Shown here one piece after another: positions 17,214-26,696 of a DNA stretch of 64,000 bases; the stretch's first letter is position 1, and the number at the start of each line of letters is the position of its first letter. The stretch is from Spirochaetaceae bacterium (lineage in GTDB: Bacteria; Spirochaetota; Spirochaetia; CADAEX01). Made by a program: the position numbers and the translations under genes. Location: the NCBI GenBank assembly GCA_009780675.1, contig WQZP01000004.1, positions 54,295-118,294 of the forward strand, written 5' to 3'. The notes under the pieces are model-generated. The model ran no database searches. It had not been told where the DNA came from and saw only the letters and a program-made list of their open reading frames with translations.

Positions 17214-19436
17214 TCAAGAAACCCCACTTGGCTCATGAGAATAATCTACTCTCTGAGGTTTAACATAGCCTTTTGGTTCTTTCTTGTAAATGAACTGCCA
17301 TGCGAGCATCACGCAGAACATAATGAAACCAATTATTGTAAAATGCAGGGCAGGATTTATTAAGAATGCCCCTGCGAATCCAAGGACAATTCGTTCCCAC
17401 CAGTATAACTTCCGCTTCTGGTAGCCCGCCATGACAGAGCCGAAGACGACCGTGCCGAATATCGCAGTAACTACGACAAGAATGAGTTTTGGGTGGAAAG
17501 GATGCTGTCCCAACAAGAGGGTTGTATTGTACACAAAGAAGTAAGGTACAATATAAGCAACTGCAGCAAGTCTTGTTGCAGCGAATGTGGTAGCCCAGAA
17601 GTTGGCCCCTCCAATAGCAGCCGCAGTATAAGATGTAATAGCTACAGGTGGTGTAATCTCAGACATAATTCCAAAGTGGAAACAGAAAAGGTGCGCAGCC
17701 ATTGGATGTACACCAGCGTTTACCATGATTGGAATCGTAATGATTGACATAAGAATATAGTTAGCAACTGTAGGAACACCCATACCAATAGCAAGACACA
17801 TCAACTGTGTCAGGATAAGAGTAATAAGGAAGTTATCCTGTGCAATTACTGCAAGAGCTGCTGCTAATTTTGGAGTAAGACCTGTAAGTGTTGCTGTACC
17901 AACAACAAAACCAGCAACCGCAGAAGGAATAGCAACTATTGTAAGCGTTTGACCTGCTTTGCTAAGTACGTTCCAGAATTTCTTAGGATTAAGTCTTGTT
18001 TCTTTTCTTAACATTGAAAGAGCAATACACAAAGCAAATCCCCAGAAAGCTGCCATTGCCGGCGTCCAACCCATTAGAAGCATCGCAATAAGAACGATCA
18101 GAGGCGAAGCCAGATAACAGCGCGCAAGAGCGTATCTCTTCCATGGTGGAATTTCGCTTTTATGAAGACCAAAAGCACCTATTCTGTGTGATTCAAAGTG
18201 GATCATAGCGTATACAGAAGTATAATAAAGTACCGCAGGAAGTGTTGCTGCCAGCGCTACCTCAAGATAGGGCACCCCTAAAAATTCTGCCATAATAAAA
18301 GCAACTGCTCCCATTATAGGCGGAGTAATCTGCCCTCCCATAGAAGAAGAAGCCTCAATACCAGCTGCAAAGTACCCAGGAATACCTGTCTTTTTCATAA
18401 GTGGAATTGTTACCGGACCAGTTGTAGCAACGTTTGATGTTGAAGAACCGCTTATAAGAGCGAACATAGTACTTGCAATAACTGTCATCTTCGCAGGACC
18501 ACCAACCATTGTTCCGAAAATACCTTTTGCTGTTTTAAGCATAACTTCTGCAAGACCAGAAGCATGTAGAGACGCTCCCAGCAAGAGGAAGGCCGCAATA
18601 TAACTTGCACAAACTCCAAGAGGCGATGACCAAAGACCTGAGTCTGTAAGGATAAAATGTCTTACGATCATCTGGAGATTAAAACCAGGATGCCAGAACA
18701 AAGATCCAAACGGAAGAAGGTTTCCAAATCCGCAATATAGAAGCATACCAAGACCTATAAACATAAGAATATATCCAATAGACCTTCTTGTTGCTTCAAA
18801 TACAGCCAATATAAGGAAAAATCCTATGATTTGGTCCTGAACAAAAACTATACCAGCTCTCTGGAAAATTTGGTCTGCAAATATTGCAATATACAAACAT
18901 CCTATTATACCAAACGCCAGGAATATATAGTCATACCACAAAGGAGCGCTTTCAAATTCTTCGCCTTTTTTGATTCTATACTTTTCAGTAAGAATTCTAC
19001 TAACATAAAGAATAGCAAGCAAGGCTACGAATATACCTATTCCTGCAAAGCTAGTCATTGTTATGCCCAATGGAAGAATTATTGCTGCCCAAAAACCTAT
19101 GGCAACAAAAAGATACGGCAACCATGGCTCTTTAAGACCCTTATTTTTATTTGCAGAAAACTTAAGTAAACAAATTACTAATGCAAAAACAAGGTGAATT
19201 GATCTTTGCCTAAGAGCTGTAAGGCCTCCAAAAACATTATAAATCTGGAAAACTGAAAACAAACCACCAATAACCAGAACAGCCATTAAGCCTATTTCAT
19301 GCAGTGATCTATGACCAGACGTTTTTTTCTGAATTGATTCGGCTCTAGCCTGAGCTTCAATGACTTGCTGTTTTTCATCTTCTGTCATGCCTGAAACATC
19401 AATGCCACCGATCATCATCTTACTATTATCACTCAT
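17214..19436 (-). CDS. TRAP transporter permease, fused 4TM/12TM subunits
   Basis: This 740-residue integral membrane protein of about 17-19 segments has the length of DctQ-DctM fusions (TAXI-type TRAP family). Typical conserved blocks are 'GSSTSNVATTGPVTIPLMKK' and 'GVPTVANYILMSIITIPIMV', from the large DctM half. TRAP systems import organic acids or amino acids with sodium and need an extracytoplasmic binding protein. None is encoded next to this gene in the window, so the partner must be elsewhere. The soluble N-terminus (first about 45 residues) is charged. It is divergent from the phosphonate-type aminotransferase across a 465-base regulatory gap. Confidence 0.9.
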   Translation of the reverse strand: MSDNSKMMIGGIDVSGMTEDEKQQVIEAQARAESIQKKTSGHRSLHEIGLMAVLVIGGLFSVFQIYNVFGGLTALRQRSIHLVFALVICLLKFSANKNKGLKEPWLPYLFVAIGFWAAIILPLGITMTSFAGIGIFVALLAILYVSRILTEKYRIKKGEEFESAPLWYDYIFLAFGIIGCLYIAIFADQIFQRAGIVFVQDQIIGFFLILAVFEATRRSIGYILMFIGLGMLLYCGFGNLLPFGSLFWHPGFNLQMIVRHFILTDSGLWSSPLGVCASYIAAFLLLGASLHASGLAEVMLKTAKGIFGTMVGGPAKMTVIASTMFALISGSSTSNVATTGPVTIPLMKKTGIPGYFAAGIEASSSMGGQITPPIMGAVAFIMAEFLGVPYLEVALAATLPAVLYYTSVYAMIHFESHRIGAFGLHKSEIPPWKRYALARCYLASPLIVLIAMLLMGWTPAMAAFWGFALCIALSMLRKETRLNPKKFWNVLSKAGQTLTIVAIPSAVAGFVVGTATLTGLTPKLAAALAVIAQDNFLITLILTQLMCLAIGMGVPTVANYILMSIITIPIMVNAGVHPMAAHLFCFHFGIMSEITPPVAITSYTAAAIGGANFWATTFAATRLAAVAYIVPYFFVYNTTLLLGQHPFHPKLILVVVTAIFGTVVFGSVMAGYQKRKLYWWERIVLGFAGAFLINPALHFTIIGFIMFCVMLAWQFIYKKEPKGYVKPQRVDYSHEPSGVS

Positions 19437-19901
19437 TAATTTTTTCCTTTTTGTAAGAATTTATGTTTCTTTGAACCAAAGAAAATTTACAACCCCCTAT
19501 ATTTTAAGAAAAAATATAAAAGTTATAAATAAAGCCACTTAATTTAAACTTCCTCAAGTAATTAGATTTTGAAGAAAAATTAGAGTATTTGTCATTTTAA
19601 TACTTCTTTATGGTCTTTTGTCAAGGATTATTTTTTTACAAACAACTTTAAAATTATTCCCCAAATTTTAGCGCTCCATAAAGACCCTTATTTGCCTAAT
19701 ATTTTCTATTTTTTTTAGCCAAATAAGGTCTTCATAACAATATAATATATATAAGTAGATTTTAAGCAAAAATTTGCATTGTTTTCTATTTAATTTTTAA
19801 ATAAATAGGCCATCGGGATTGACTATTATTTTCTGATTGTTAGAATACGAAATTGATCATAATATATTTATGGGATTATAAAATCAAGGAGAACAGAACT
19901 T
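19437..19901. other. A+T-rich divergent regulatory gap with a long inverted repeat
   Basis: The gap separates the divergent TRAP and aminotransferase genes. Apart from promoter-like A+T-rich DNA it holds one strong inverted repeat at 19681-19732 (separate entry). No ORF was recognised. The extreme A+T content (runs of T at 19627-19637 and 19710-19717) makes single promoter calls unsafe. Confidence 0.6.
19681..19732. repeat. Inverted repeat in the TRAP/aminotransferase gap
   Basis: AAGACC(C)TTATTTG (19681-19694) pairs with CAAATAAGGTCTT (19720-19732): 13 pairs with one bulged C and a 25-base T-rich loop. No T run follows on either strand, so a regulatory hairpin or operator is likelier than a terminator. 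Confidence 0.55.
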
Positions 19902-21050
19902 ATGGTACTCAAAGAACAAAAAGTATCTAAAACAGTAAAAAGAACAATTCTTTTAAACCCAGGTCCTTCTACAACTACAGAAACAGTAAAAGCATCGCTT
20001 ATACAGGATGATATTTGTCACAGAGAAGAGGAATTTGCTCAAATTGTACGTGGTATTTGTGATGACCTCGTAAAAGTTGTGCATGGAAAATCTGACTATT
20101 CAGCAGTGCTTTTCGCTGGATCAGGAACTATTATTATTGACGTAGCATTAAACTCACTCGTTCCAGATGGGAAAAAAGTGCTTGTATTGAATAATGGTGC
20201 ATACAGCCAGAGAGGTGTTGACGTTTGTAAATACTTCAGAATCCCTGTTATTGATATGAAAATTGATATCCTCGATACTCCAGACCTCGCACTTGTAGAA
20301 AAAACTCTTAAAGAAAATCCAGATATTGCTGTAGTATTTACTGCGCATCAGGAAACAGGAACAGGTCTTCTTAATCCAATAAGAGAAATTGGTGCCCTTA
20401 GCCGCAAATATAAAGCAATATTTGTAACAGACTCAACATCAACATACGGCGTTATGCCAATGAATGTTTATGATGATAATATTGATTTCTGTATGGCATC
20501 TTCACAGAAAGGTCTAAATGCTTTCACAGGTTTATCATTTATCGTTGGAAAAACATCAGAAATTGAAAAAACCAAAGATTATCAGGCAAGATCATACTAT
20601 ACAAACCTTTGGAGACAGTATGACTTCTTCAAGAAAAACAAACAAATGCACTTTACACCACCTGTACAGATTATGTATTCACTCGCACAGGCTCTTAAAG
20701 AGCACTTTGCTGAAGGCGAACAGGCAAAATGGAAGAGATTTAGAGATGGATACAAAGTTATTCGCGAAGAAATGGCAAAACTTGGATTCAAAGACATTCT
20801 TCCTGAAGACAAACAAACAGGACTTGTTGTTGGTATTCTTAATCCTAAGGATCCTAATTTTGATTTTAACAAAATTCATGATTATTTATATGAAAAAGGC
20901 GTAACAATCTATCCTGGAAAAATTGCAGACCTCGAGACATTCAGAGTTTGTAACCTTGGATCTCTTGGACCAGACGATATAAGAGATGCTTTTAAGGTTC
21001 TTACCGATGCTCTTAAAGCATGCGGTGTTGCATTACCTGTAAAATATTAG
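19902..21050 (+). CDS. 2-aminoethylphosphonate-type aminotransferase (class V)
   Basis: This 382-residue fold-I, class V aminotransferase starts with the PhnW-type signature 'ILLNPGPSTTTETVKASL' and 'DDICHREEEF'. PLP contacts are Asp177 in 'VTDSTSTYG' and Lys203 in 'ASSQKGLNAF'. PhnW-like enzymes move the amino group between 2-aminoethylphosphonate and pyruvate/alanine, either degrading phosphonate or making it for surface lipids and glycans. No phosphonate synthesis or cleavage gene is nearby, so direction and exact substrate stay open; alanine-glyoxylate transaminase is the alternative. ATG 19902 follows AAGGAG by 9 bases. A 13-pair terminator lies 23 bases after the stop. Confidence 0.82.
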   Translation: MVLKEQKVSKTVKRTILLNPGPSTTTETVKASLIQDDICHREEEFAQIVRGICDDLVKVVHGKSDYSAVLFAGSGTIIIDVALNSLVPDGKKVLVLNNGAYSQRGVDVCKYFRIPVIDMKIDILDTPDLALVEKTLKENPDIAVVFTAHQETGTGLLNPIREIGALSRKYKAIFVTDSTSTYGVMPMNVYDDNIDFCMASSQKGLNAFTGLSFIVGKTSEIEKTKDYQARSYYTNLWRQYDFFKKNKQMHFTPPVQIMYSLAQALKEHFAEGEQAKWKRFRDGYKVIREEMAKLGFKDILPEDKQTGLVVGILNPKDPNFDFNKIHDYLYEKGVTIYPGKIADLETFRVCNLGSLGPDDIRDAFKVLTDALKACGVALPVKY

Positions 21051-21072
21051 TTTTTTACAAATAACCTATATT

Positions 21073-21106
21073 TTTCTAGTAGTAAGTTAAAAATTACTAC
21101 TAGAAA
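21073..21106. terminator. 13-bp stem after the aminotransferase gene
   Basis: TTTCTAGTAGTAA (21073-21085) pairs perfectly with TTACTACTAGAAA (21094-21106) around an 8-base loop. The stem is A+T-rich with flanking T and A residues, fitting a weak terminator. The inner CTAGTAG is only superficially like the LuxR-type palindromes at 8.5 and 12.9 kb. Confidence 0.6.
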
Positions 21107-21251
21107 TTATAAATAATGGGTTAAAAAATTTTTACTTGCAAAAAAAACGTTTTCAAGTAATAATTTATTTGATATATTTTATATAATTAAGGTTGTTAAT
21201 CATAATCACACGGTTGTGTTTATCAATTTCTTAAATCTAGGAGGAGAAAAT

Positions 21252-21560
21252 ATGGTTAAGAAAAAGGTGTTACTTATTGCTCTTATCTGTATAGCTGGTT
21301 TGATACTTGTTTCTTGTGGTAGAAGACAAGAAGAACCAAACCCAGATAGAGATGCTGCTATGGCTCTTTTAAGTGAAGTAAGAGAACTTAGAGCAGAATG
21401 GTTGAGAACTGGTACCAGAGATGAGACAGCGGAACCATTTGGTAGAGCAAAAGCTATATACGATCTTTCAGTAATGTATGTAGAAAGAGGAATGTATGCA
21501 GAATCAATGGATGGTCTTGGACAAGCTAGAACTTATTATTTAAGATTCTTGGGCCGATAG
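21252..21560 (+). CDS. Small putative lipoprotein with helical (TPR-like) body
   Basis: This 102-residue protein has a lipoprotein signal: Lys-rich start, hydrophobic core, and lipobox 'LVSCG' giving the acylated Cys near residue 19. The mature part is helical and polar; the Ala/Tyr pattern in 'RAKAIYDLSVMYVERGMYAE' and 'GLGQARTYYLRFL' is TPR-like. Spirochaetes are rich in such surface or periplasmic lipoproteins; function unknown. ATG 21252 is chosen because a near-perfect AGGAGGAG lies 7 bases upstream; a longer frame from 21216 would destroy the signal peptide. A strong terminator follows. Confidence 0.8.
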   Translation: MVKKKVLLIALICIAGLILVSCGRRQEEPNPDRDAAMALLSEVRELRAEWLRTGTRDETAEPFGRAKAIYDLSVMYVERGMYAESMDGLGQARTYYLRFLGR

Positions 21561-21581
21561 TTTTTATTCCTAATAATGAAA

Positions 21582-21613
21582 AGGACAGGAGGATTTCTTC
21601 TGTCCTATTTTTT
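21582..21613. terminator. Bidirectional terminator between the lipoprotein and gntR genes
   Basis: AGGACAG (21582-21588) pairs with CTGTCCT (21600-21606), followed by ATTTTTTT and preceded by AAAA. It also overlaps the stop of the convergent GntR gene. Confidence 0.75.
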
Positions 21614-22351
21614 TGGTATATATTCTCCAGATTCAATTTTAAATCTATATCTGTCACCCCTAAAACAGGAATAAAGGACTTCAACAGGAAAATTATTGGT
21701 ATCATAAGACACACTTTCAACCAATAAGCAGGGGAGAGGCTTATTTAAACCAAAAAGCGCTATTTCCTGTCCTTCTTCTGGCAGAAGTATTGAACTTAAA
21801 TATTGTGTAGATTTTACAAGGAGTGTGTCAAATTCCTCAATAAGAACACGGTACAGCGACCCTTTTATTTCAATATTCAACAATTTTTTAAATCTTTCGT
21901 ATGGCAAAAAGCTTCTTTCAATACAAACCGGTTCATCTTCTGCATATTTGATTCTCACTGAATGGATAACCTTTGAATCCTCCGAAAGATTCAAGAGCTT
22001 TTTTACCTTCATATCTGCTTCTATGACTTCCAATGTTTCATTTTTTGTATACGCATCAATTCCGCTTTTTTCCATAGATTCTGTAAAACTTGATATATTA
22101 TTAAATTGCCAAATATAACCCACTGGGTCTTTTCTTATAAGAACAGTTCCAAACCCCCTTTTTCTTTTAACCATTTTTTTGACAACAAATTGATCTATTG
22201 CCTGCCTTACAGTCATTCTATTAATGCCGAAACTTGCAGCAATACTTTCTTCTGTAGGCAATTTATCTCCGATTTTTATTTGTTCTGTCTTAATTTGTTC
22301 TTCAAGCCACTTGTAAATTTTTACATATTTAAGATTGGTATTAAAATTCAT
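21605..22351 (-). CDS. GntR-family regulator, HutC/UTRA type
   Basis: This regulator of about 248 residues has an N-terminal winged helix ('LPTEESIAASFGINRMTVRQ', about residues 30-49) followed by a UTRA effector-binding domain. UTRA proteins sense small metabolites (sugars, histidine derivatives, phosphonates). The start is set at ATG 22351 because AGAAGGG lies 7 bases upstream; ATG 22381 in the same frame lacks a site. It sits next to the aminoethylphosphonate-type aminotransferase and lipoprotein genes, so control of that locus is possible but not shown. It is divergent from aspS. Confidence 0.88.
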   Translation of the reverse strand: MNFNTNLKYVKIYKWLEEQIKTEQIKIGDKLPTEESIAASFGINRMTVRQAIDQFVVKKMVKRKRGFGTVLIRKDPVGYIWQFNNISSFTESMEKSGIDAYTKNETLEVIEADMKVKKLLNLSEDSKVIHSVRIKYAEDEPVCIERSFLPYERFKKLLNIEIKGSLYRVLIEEFDTLLVKSTQYLSSILLPEEGQEIALFGLNKPLPCLLVESVSYDTNNFPVEVLYSCFRGDRYRFKIESGEYIPKK

Positions 22352-22450
22352 GGGTTTTCCCTTCTTACTTGATATAACCATACAAATATTTTCAATCCAT
22401 TACAACACAACTTGAAAAAGTTTTTTTCAAATGCTAAATTATTTTTTATT

Positions 22451-24214
22451 ATGAAATTTTTAAAACGTACATACAATTGCGGGCAACTAATAGCTTCCGA
22501 CAATGGGAAAAAAGTTATATTAAACGGATGGGTACATAAAAACAGGGACCACGGTGGTATCCACTTCATCAATTTAAGGGACAGATATGGCATAGTTCAG
22601 GTGGTAATTGACGAAGACGCCAGCGACCTCCTGAAAAAGACTGCTTCTGAGCTCAAATTTGAGTACTGTATCGCGGTTTCCGGGGTTGTAAGAAAAAGAC
22701 CTCCAGAAATGATTAACAAAGAAATGGCAACAGGGGAAATCGAAATAGCTGCAGAAGAAGTGACAATCCTTTCAACATGCGAAACACTCCCTTTTATGAT
22801 AAACGAAAAAGCAGAAGCAAGAGAAGATTTACGGCTTAGACACCGTTTTCTGGATCTACGCACAGAAAAAATGCAAAAAAACATAATGCTAAGGCATGAA
22901 GTGACCTTTGCTGTCCGCGAATATCTTAATAATCTTGATTTTTTTGAAATAGAAACACCTACATTTATTAAATCAACACCAGAAGGGGCGCGGGATTTTA
23001 TAGTACCTTCAAGGCTGTATCCTGGAAAAGCTTTTGCGCTTCCCCAATCCCCTCAAATTTATAAGCAACTTTTAATGGTTTCGGGGTTTGACAAGTATTT
23101 TCAGATAGCGCGCTGTTATAGGGACGAAGATGCGCGCGGAGACAGGCAGCCGGAATTTACGCAGATAGATATTGAAATGAGCTTTGTTGACAAAGAAGAT
23201 GTTTTAAAGCTTATAGAAGGGCTTATGCAGCATATTTTTTCCAAAACAATATCTATAACGTTGCCAACAGCATTCAAGAGGCTTACATACTTTGACTCCA
23301 TGAATTTATACGGAACAGACAAGCCTGATCTAAGATTTGACCTTGCAATTGGAGATTTTACAGATATTGCAAAAGAATCTGAATTTTCTGTTTTTCGCCA
23401 GGTTGCAGAAAACGGAGGCGCTGTTAAATTTATTAACGCAAAAGGGTGCGGTAATTTTTCACGCAAACAAATTACAGAACTTGAAGATACTGCAAAAATA
23501 TACAAGGCAAAAGGGCTTGCATGGATGAAAGTAACAGAAGCAGGTCTTGATGGCGGCATCTCGAAATTTTTTAAAGATAGCGAAAAAAGCATAATCGATA
23601 AAATAAAGGCAGAAAATGGCGATTTGCTCCTTTTTGTAGCAGATACATGGAAAATATCCTGCGCATCGCTTGGAGCTGTAAGAAACAAGCTTGCAGCAGA
23701 TCTTAATCTTGTGGATAAAGGGAAATTTGAATTTGTCTGGATCATTGACTTTCCATTATTTGAATGGAATGAAGATGAAAAAAAATGGGACCCTGCGCAC
23801 CATATGTTTTCAATGCCCCAAGAGCAGTATTTAAATACAATGGAAGCAGACCCTGGTCCGGTAAAAGGGGAACTTTACGACCTGGTTTTAAATGGATATG
23901 AAGTTGCATCAGGCTCCATAAGAATTCATAGCCCCATAATACAAAAGAAAATTTTTAATATCGTAGGGTTTTCCGAAGAAGAAGCCATGAGCAAGTTCGG
24001 ATTTTTGCTTGATGCATTTAAATACGGCCCTCCGCCACATGGGGGAATAGCGCCAGGTCTTGACAGGTTGCTCATGATAATGTGTGAAGAAAATTCCATA
24101 AGAGAAGTAATTGCTTTCCCCAAAAATACTGCTGGAATGTCTCCGCTGGATTCTTCTCCTTCAGAGCTTTCCAAACAGCAAATGGAAGAATTACATATTA
24201 AATTTATAGAATAA
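22451..24214 (+). CDS. aspS: Aspartyl-tRNA synthetase
   Basis: This class II synthetase of about 587 residues has the bacterial layout. An OB-fold anticodon domain comes first ('YNCGQL', 'LNGWVHKNRDHGGIHFINLR'). The catalytic core follows with motif 1, 'SPQIYKQLLM', motif 2 'ARCYRDEDARGDRQPEFTQI' and motif 3 'GIAPGLDRLLMIM', interrupted by the bacterial GAD insertion. It charges tRNA with aspartate. ATG 22451 is preferred because family members start about 6 residues before 'CGQL'; the frame extends to a TTG at 22412. The gene is convergent with the aminotransferase gene, 23 bases away. Confidence 0.95.
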   Translation: MKFLKRTYNCGQLIASDNGKKVILNGWVHKNRDHGGIHFINLRDRYGIVQVVIDEDASDLLKKTASELKFEYCIAVSGVVRKRPPEMINKEMATGEIEIAAEEVTILSTCETLPFMINEKAEAREDLRLRHRFLDLRTEKMQKNIMLRHEVTFAVREYLNNLDFFEIETPTFIKSTPEGARDFIVPSRLYPGKAFALPQSPQIYKQLLMVSGFDKYFQIARCYRDEDARGDRQPEFTQIDIEMSFVDKEDVLKLIEGLMQHIFSKTISITLPTAFKRLTYFDSMNLYGTDKPDLRFDLAIGDFTDIAKESEFSVFRQVAENGGAVKFINAKGCGNFSRKQITELEDTAKIYKAKGLAWMKVTEAGLDGGISKFFKDSEKSIIDKIKAENGDLLLFVADTWKISCASLGAVRNKLAADLNLVDKGKFEFVWIIDFPLFEWNEDEKKWDPAHHMFSMPQEQYLNTMEADPGPVKGELYDLVLNGYEVASGSIRIHSPIIQKKIFNIVGFSEEEAMSKFGFLLDAFKYGPPPHGGIAPGLDRLLMIMCEENSIREVIAFPKNTAGMSPLDSSPSELSKQQMEELHIKFIE

Positions 24215-24237
24215 GCCGTAAAAGTTTCTTGCAGGAA

Positions 24238-25452
24238 TTATGTTTGCTTATAAACTGCAAGAAAATCTTTAAGCTGTGTTATTGCATATTCCAGATCCTT
24301 AACTCCAGGCAGAAAAACTATTCTAAAATGGTCAGGCTCTTTCCAGTTAAAACCTGTTCCTTCAACAAAAAGGACTTTTTTATCATTAAGAAGGTCTAAA
24401 ATAAACTTTACATCATTTTTTATTCCAAATTTATTAACATCTATTTTTGGGAACATATAAAGCGCGCCTTCTGCTTTAACACAGCTTACGCCAGGAATAT
24501 CATTAAGCAATTTCCATGCCATATCCCTTTGCTCCCTAAGCCTTCCCCCTGGCTCAACAAGGGCTTTAATCGAGTCATCCAGGTCAATAGCTGCTTTTAA
24601 TCCAACCTGCGCAAGAACATTACTGCAAAGCCTCATACTTGAAAGAACTTTGAGGCCATCAATAAAATCAGATGCCCCTCTTTTATTTCCATTCAAAATC
24701 ATCCATCCAAGCCTAAAACCGCAAGCTCTGAACACTTTTGAGAGTCCATTAAAATTTATGATAAGAATATCATCTGCAAGAGCAGCAGGCGATATATGCT
24801 CTTTGTTGTCATAAACAACTCTGTCATAAATTTCATCAGAAAAAAGGACAAGGTTGTTTTGTCTGCATATTTCTATGATTTCTTCAATAATCTCTTTTTT
24901 ATACACACTCCCCGTAGGATTGTTGGGATTTATAAGAACAAGTGCTTTTGTTTTTTTTGTAACTTTCTTTCTTAAATCATTGATATCAGGATTCCAGCCT
25001 GCTTTTTCATCACATATATAGTGAACAGGATTTCCGGACGCAAGATTTACAGAAGCTGTCCAGAGCGGATAGTCAGGAGCTGGAACAAGAACTTCATCAC
25101 CTGGGTTTATCAAAACCTGGAGCGACATTGTTATAAGCTCGCTTGCTCCATTACCAATATAAATATCATCTTCTGATACTTCTTTTATCCCTTTGGCAGT
25201 ATTATATCTTTTTATGGCTTCCCTTGCTTCGATCAGCCCTTGAGAATGGCAGTAGCCCTGTGCTTCGTTAATATGCTTAATTATAGCGTTTTTTATAACA
25301 TCGCTTGTATCAATACCAAATTGCGCCGGATTACCAATATTTAGTTTTAATATCTTCTGCCCTGCTTTTTCAAGCTCATATGCAGCATTGTAAACAGGTC
25401 CTCTTATTGCATAATTTACAGACTTAAGTCTTTCAGATTTTTTTAATTCCAT
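24238..25452 (-). CDS. Alanine-type aminotransferase (AlaA-like, class I)
   Basis: This 404-residue fold-I aminotransferase has 'INPNNPTGSVY', 'LFSDEIYDRVVYD' and 'NGLSKVFRACGFRLGW', with the PLP Lys at residue 239. The start 'LKSVNYAIRGPVYNAAYELE' is characteristic of the AlaA group (glutamate-pyruvate transaminase, alanine formation). The C-terminal 'FRIVFLP' supplies the substrate Arg. It should interconvert pyruvate/alanine and 2-oxoglutarate/glutamate. Monocistronic by layout. The 25453-25580 gap holds no recognised feature except an imperfect inverted repeat (GCCA...TGGC near 25540-25556). Confidence 0.88.
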   Translation of the reverse strand: MELKKSERLKSVNYAIRGPVYNAAYELEKAGQKILKLNIGNPAQFGIDTSDVIKNAIIKHINEAQGYCHSQGLIEAREAIKRYNTAKGIKEVSEDDIYIGNGASELITMSLQVLINPGDEVLVPAPDYPLWTASVNLASGNPVHYICDEKAGWNPDINDLRKKVTKKTKALVLINPNNPTGSVYKKEIIEEIIEICRQNNLVLFSDEIYDRVVYDNKEHISPAALADDILIINFNGLSKVFRACGFRLGWMILNGNKRGASDFIDGLKVLSSMRLCSNVLAQVGLKAAIDLDDSIKALVEPGGRLREQRDMAWKLLNDIPGVSCVKAEGALYMFPKIDVNKFGIKNDVKFILDLLNDKKVLFVEGTGFNWKEPDHFRIVFLPGVKDLEYAITQLKDFLAVYKQT

Positions 25453-25580
25453 AATAATTCCTTAATTGAATATAGCGCACAGATGTCTAGCAACTTATAT
25501 TATTTTTACATATTGATATTATCGAGTCAATATATTGCCATCGGGACGTTGGCTCTTCCATATAGCGTGCGCATCAACGC

Positions 25581-26696
25581 TTAAAGCCTCCTGAGCATTG
25601 CAAGGAAGTCTGCGCCAGCAACACGTTCGTGAGGCATGAAGTTTCTTCCATCTGGCAGAAACATGAACCCAAATTCAACGCAGCCAAGAATGGAGTCAAC
25701 AAAGGGTGAGTGAATGTCAAGGTCGAGGATAGGGCTGCGGGGGTTTGTCATTGTAGCAAAGCGGGTGGAATACCTGGTAAGGAGATCACGGTTCGCCCGG
25801 TTCTCTGCGTTCAGGTGCCACAGGAGCCATGCTGCGCCTGCGCGGAGCACCACATCTGTCGGAGCAGGCCTTGTACCGGGCCACTCAGTAAGTGTTGCAT
25901 CCTGAGTGCGGGGGATAAACCCGCGGTCAAGTAGCTGCGCAAACAGGGTGTCGCTAGAAAAGTTCCTTCCTGCTGTCATAAACCTCAGGAGGTCTGTCTC
26001 GCTCTGCGTTATCTCGATTAAATCTCTCCAGGTGATTTCAGGCTGCAGGACTATGTCCATAGTGCGTCTGGCAACAGTCTGCTCCAGACTCCTAAGCTCC
26101 CATGCATTGTCCCGTTGCGCCCTATAGACATCTTCGTAAAAAGGTTTCGCGACAAGGAGGACAAATGCTGTATCAAAGGCTGCCACAGATTCGGAAAAAC
26201 GGTTCATCTCAAACAGCGCTCTGCCACGTTCGACAAAAAGCTCCCCGCTGGACCTTTCTATCGCAATACTTCGGTCGATCATGGCAAGCCGCTCCGGGAG
26301 ATCCCTTTCCAGCCTAAAAGAAAGCACTTGTGCAGGGACATTATGCGGCGAAACAGACTGCGACCTTTGCAAGTCGCGCCTGGCATCGCTGGCTCTCCCT
26401 TCCATAAGGGAAAGCTGGCCAGACCATGCTGTAAGGATACCGTCAATGGCAGAATTGACAACGCTGCCTCTTAGGGCAGTTACTTGCTGTCTGGCCTGAG
26501 CAGTATTCTGACGGCTTGCAGGCGCGTTGTCGAGGCGTACGATAAGCTCTTCGAGTTCCAGAAGCTTGGCATGGGTTTCCTCATCAGCAACTGAAGCAAT
26601 AATATCTCTTTGAAGAGTCTGACATCCTGAAAATCCCAGGATCGCGCCACAAAATACTACAATAAGAAAAAATGTTTTTGCATTCTGATTTTTCAT
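25581..26696 (-). CDS. Putative lipoprotein with TPR-like repeats
   Basis: This protein of about 371 residues has a lipoprotein signal and lipobox ('LGFSGCQ', Cys near residue 24). The mature part is alpha-helical, with a TPR-like unit at 'ERGRALFEMNRFSESVAAFD', and ends in a mixed domain with 'DFLAMLRRL'. Function unknown; probably periplasmic or outer-membrane anchored. ATG 26696 overlaps the stop of the upstream 896-residue gene as ATGA, so the two are translationally coupled and probably act together. The G+C content is visibly higher than in the flanking aspS/aminotransferase and rhomboid genes. Confidence 0.75.
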   Translation of the reverse strand: MKNQNAKTFFLIVVFCGAILGFSGCQTLQRDIIASVADEETHAKLLELEELIVRLDNAPASRQNTAQARQQVTALRGSVVNSAIDGILTAWSGQLSLMEGRASDARRDLQRSQSVSPHNVPAQVLSFRLERDLPERLAMIDRSIAIERSSGELFVERGRALFEMNRFSESVAAFDTAFVLLVAKPFYEDVYRAQRDNAWELRSLEQTVARRTMDIVLQPEITWRDLIEITQSETDLLRFMTAGRNFSSDTLFAQLLDRGFIPRTQDATLTEWPGTRPAPTDVVLRAGAAWLLWHLNAENRANRDLLTRYSTRFATMTNPRSPILDLDIHSPFVDSILGCVEFGFMFLPDGRNFMPHERVAGADFLAMLRRL

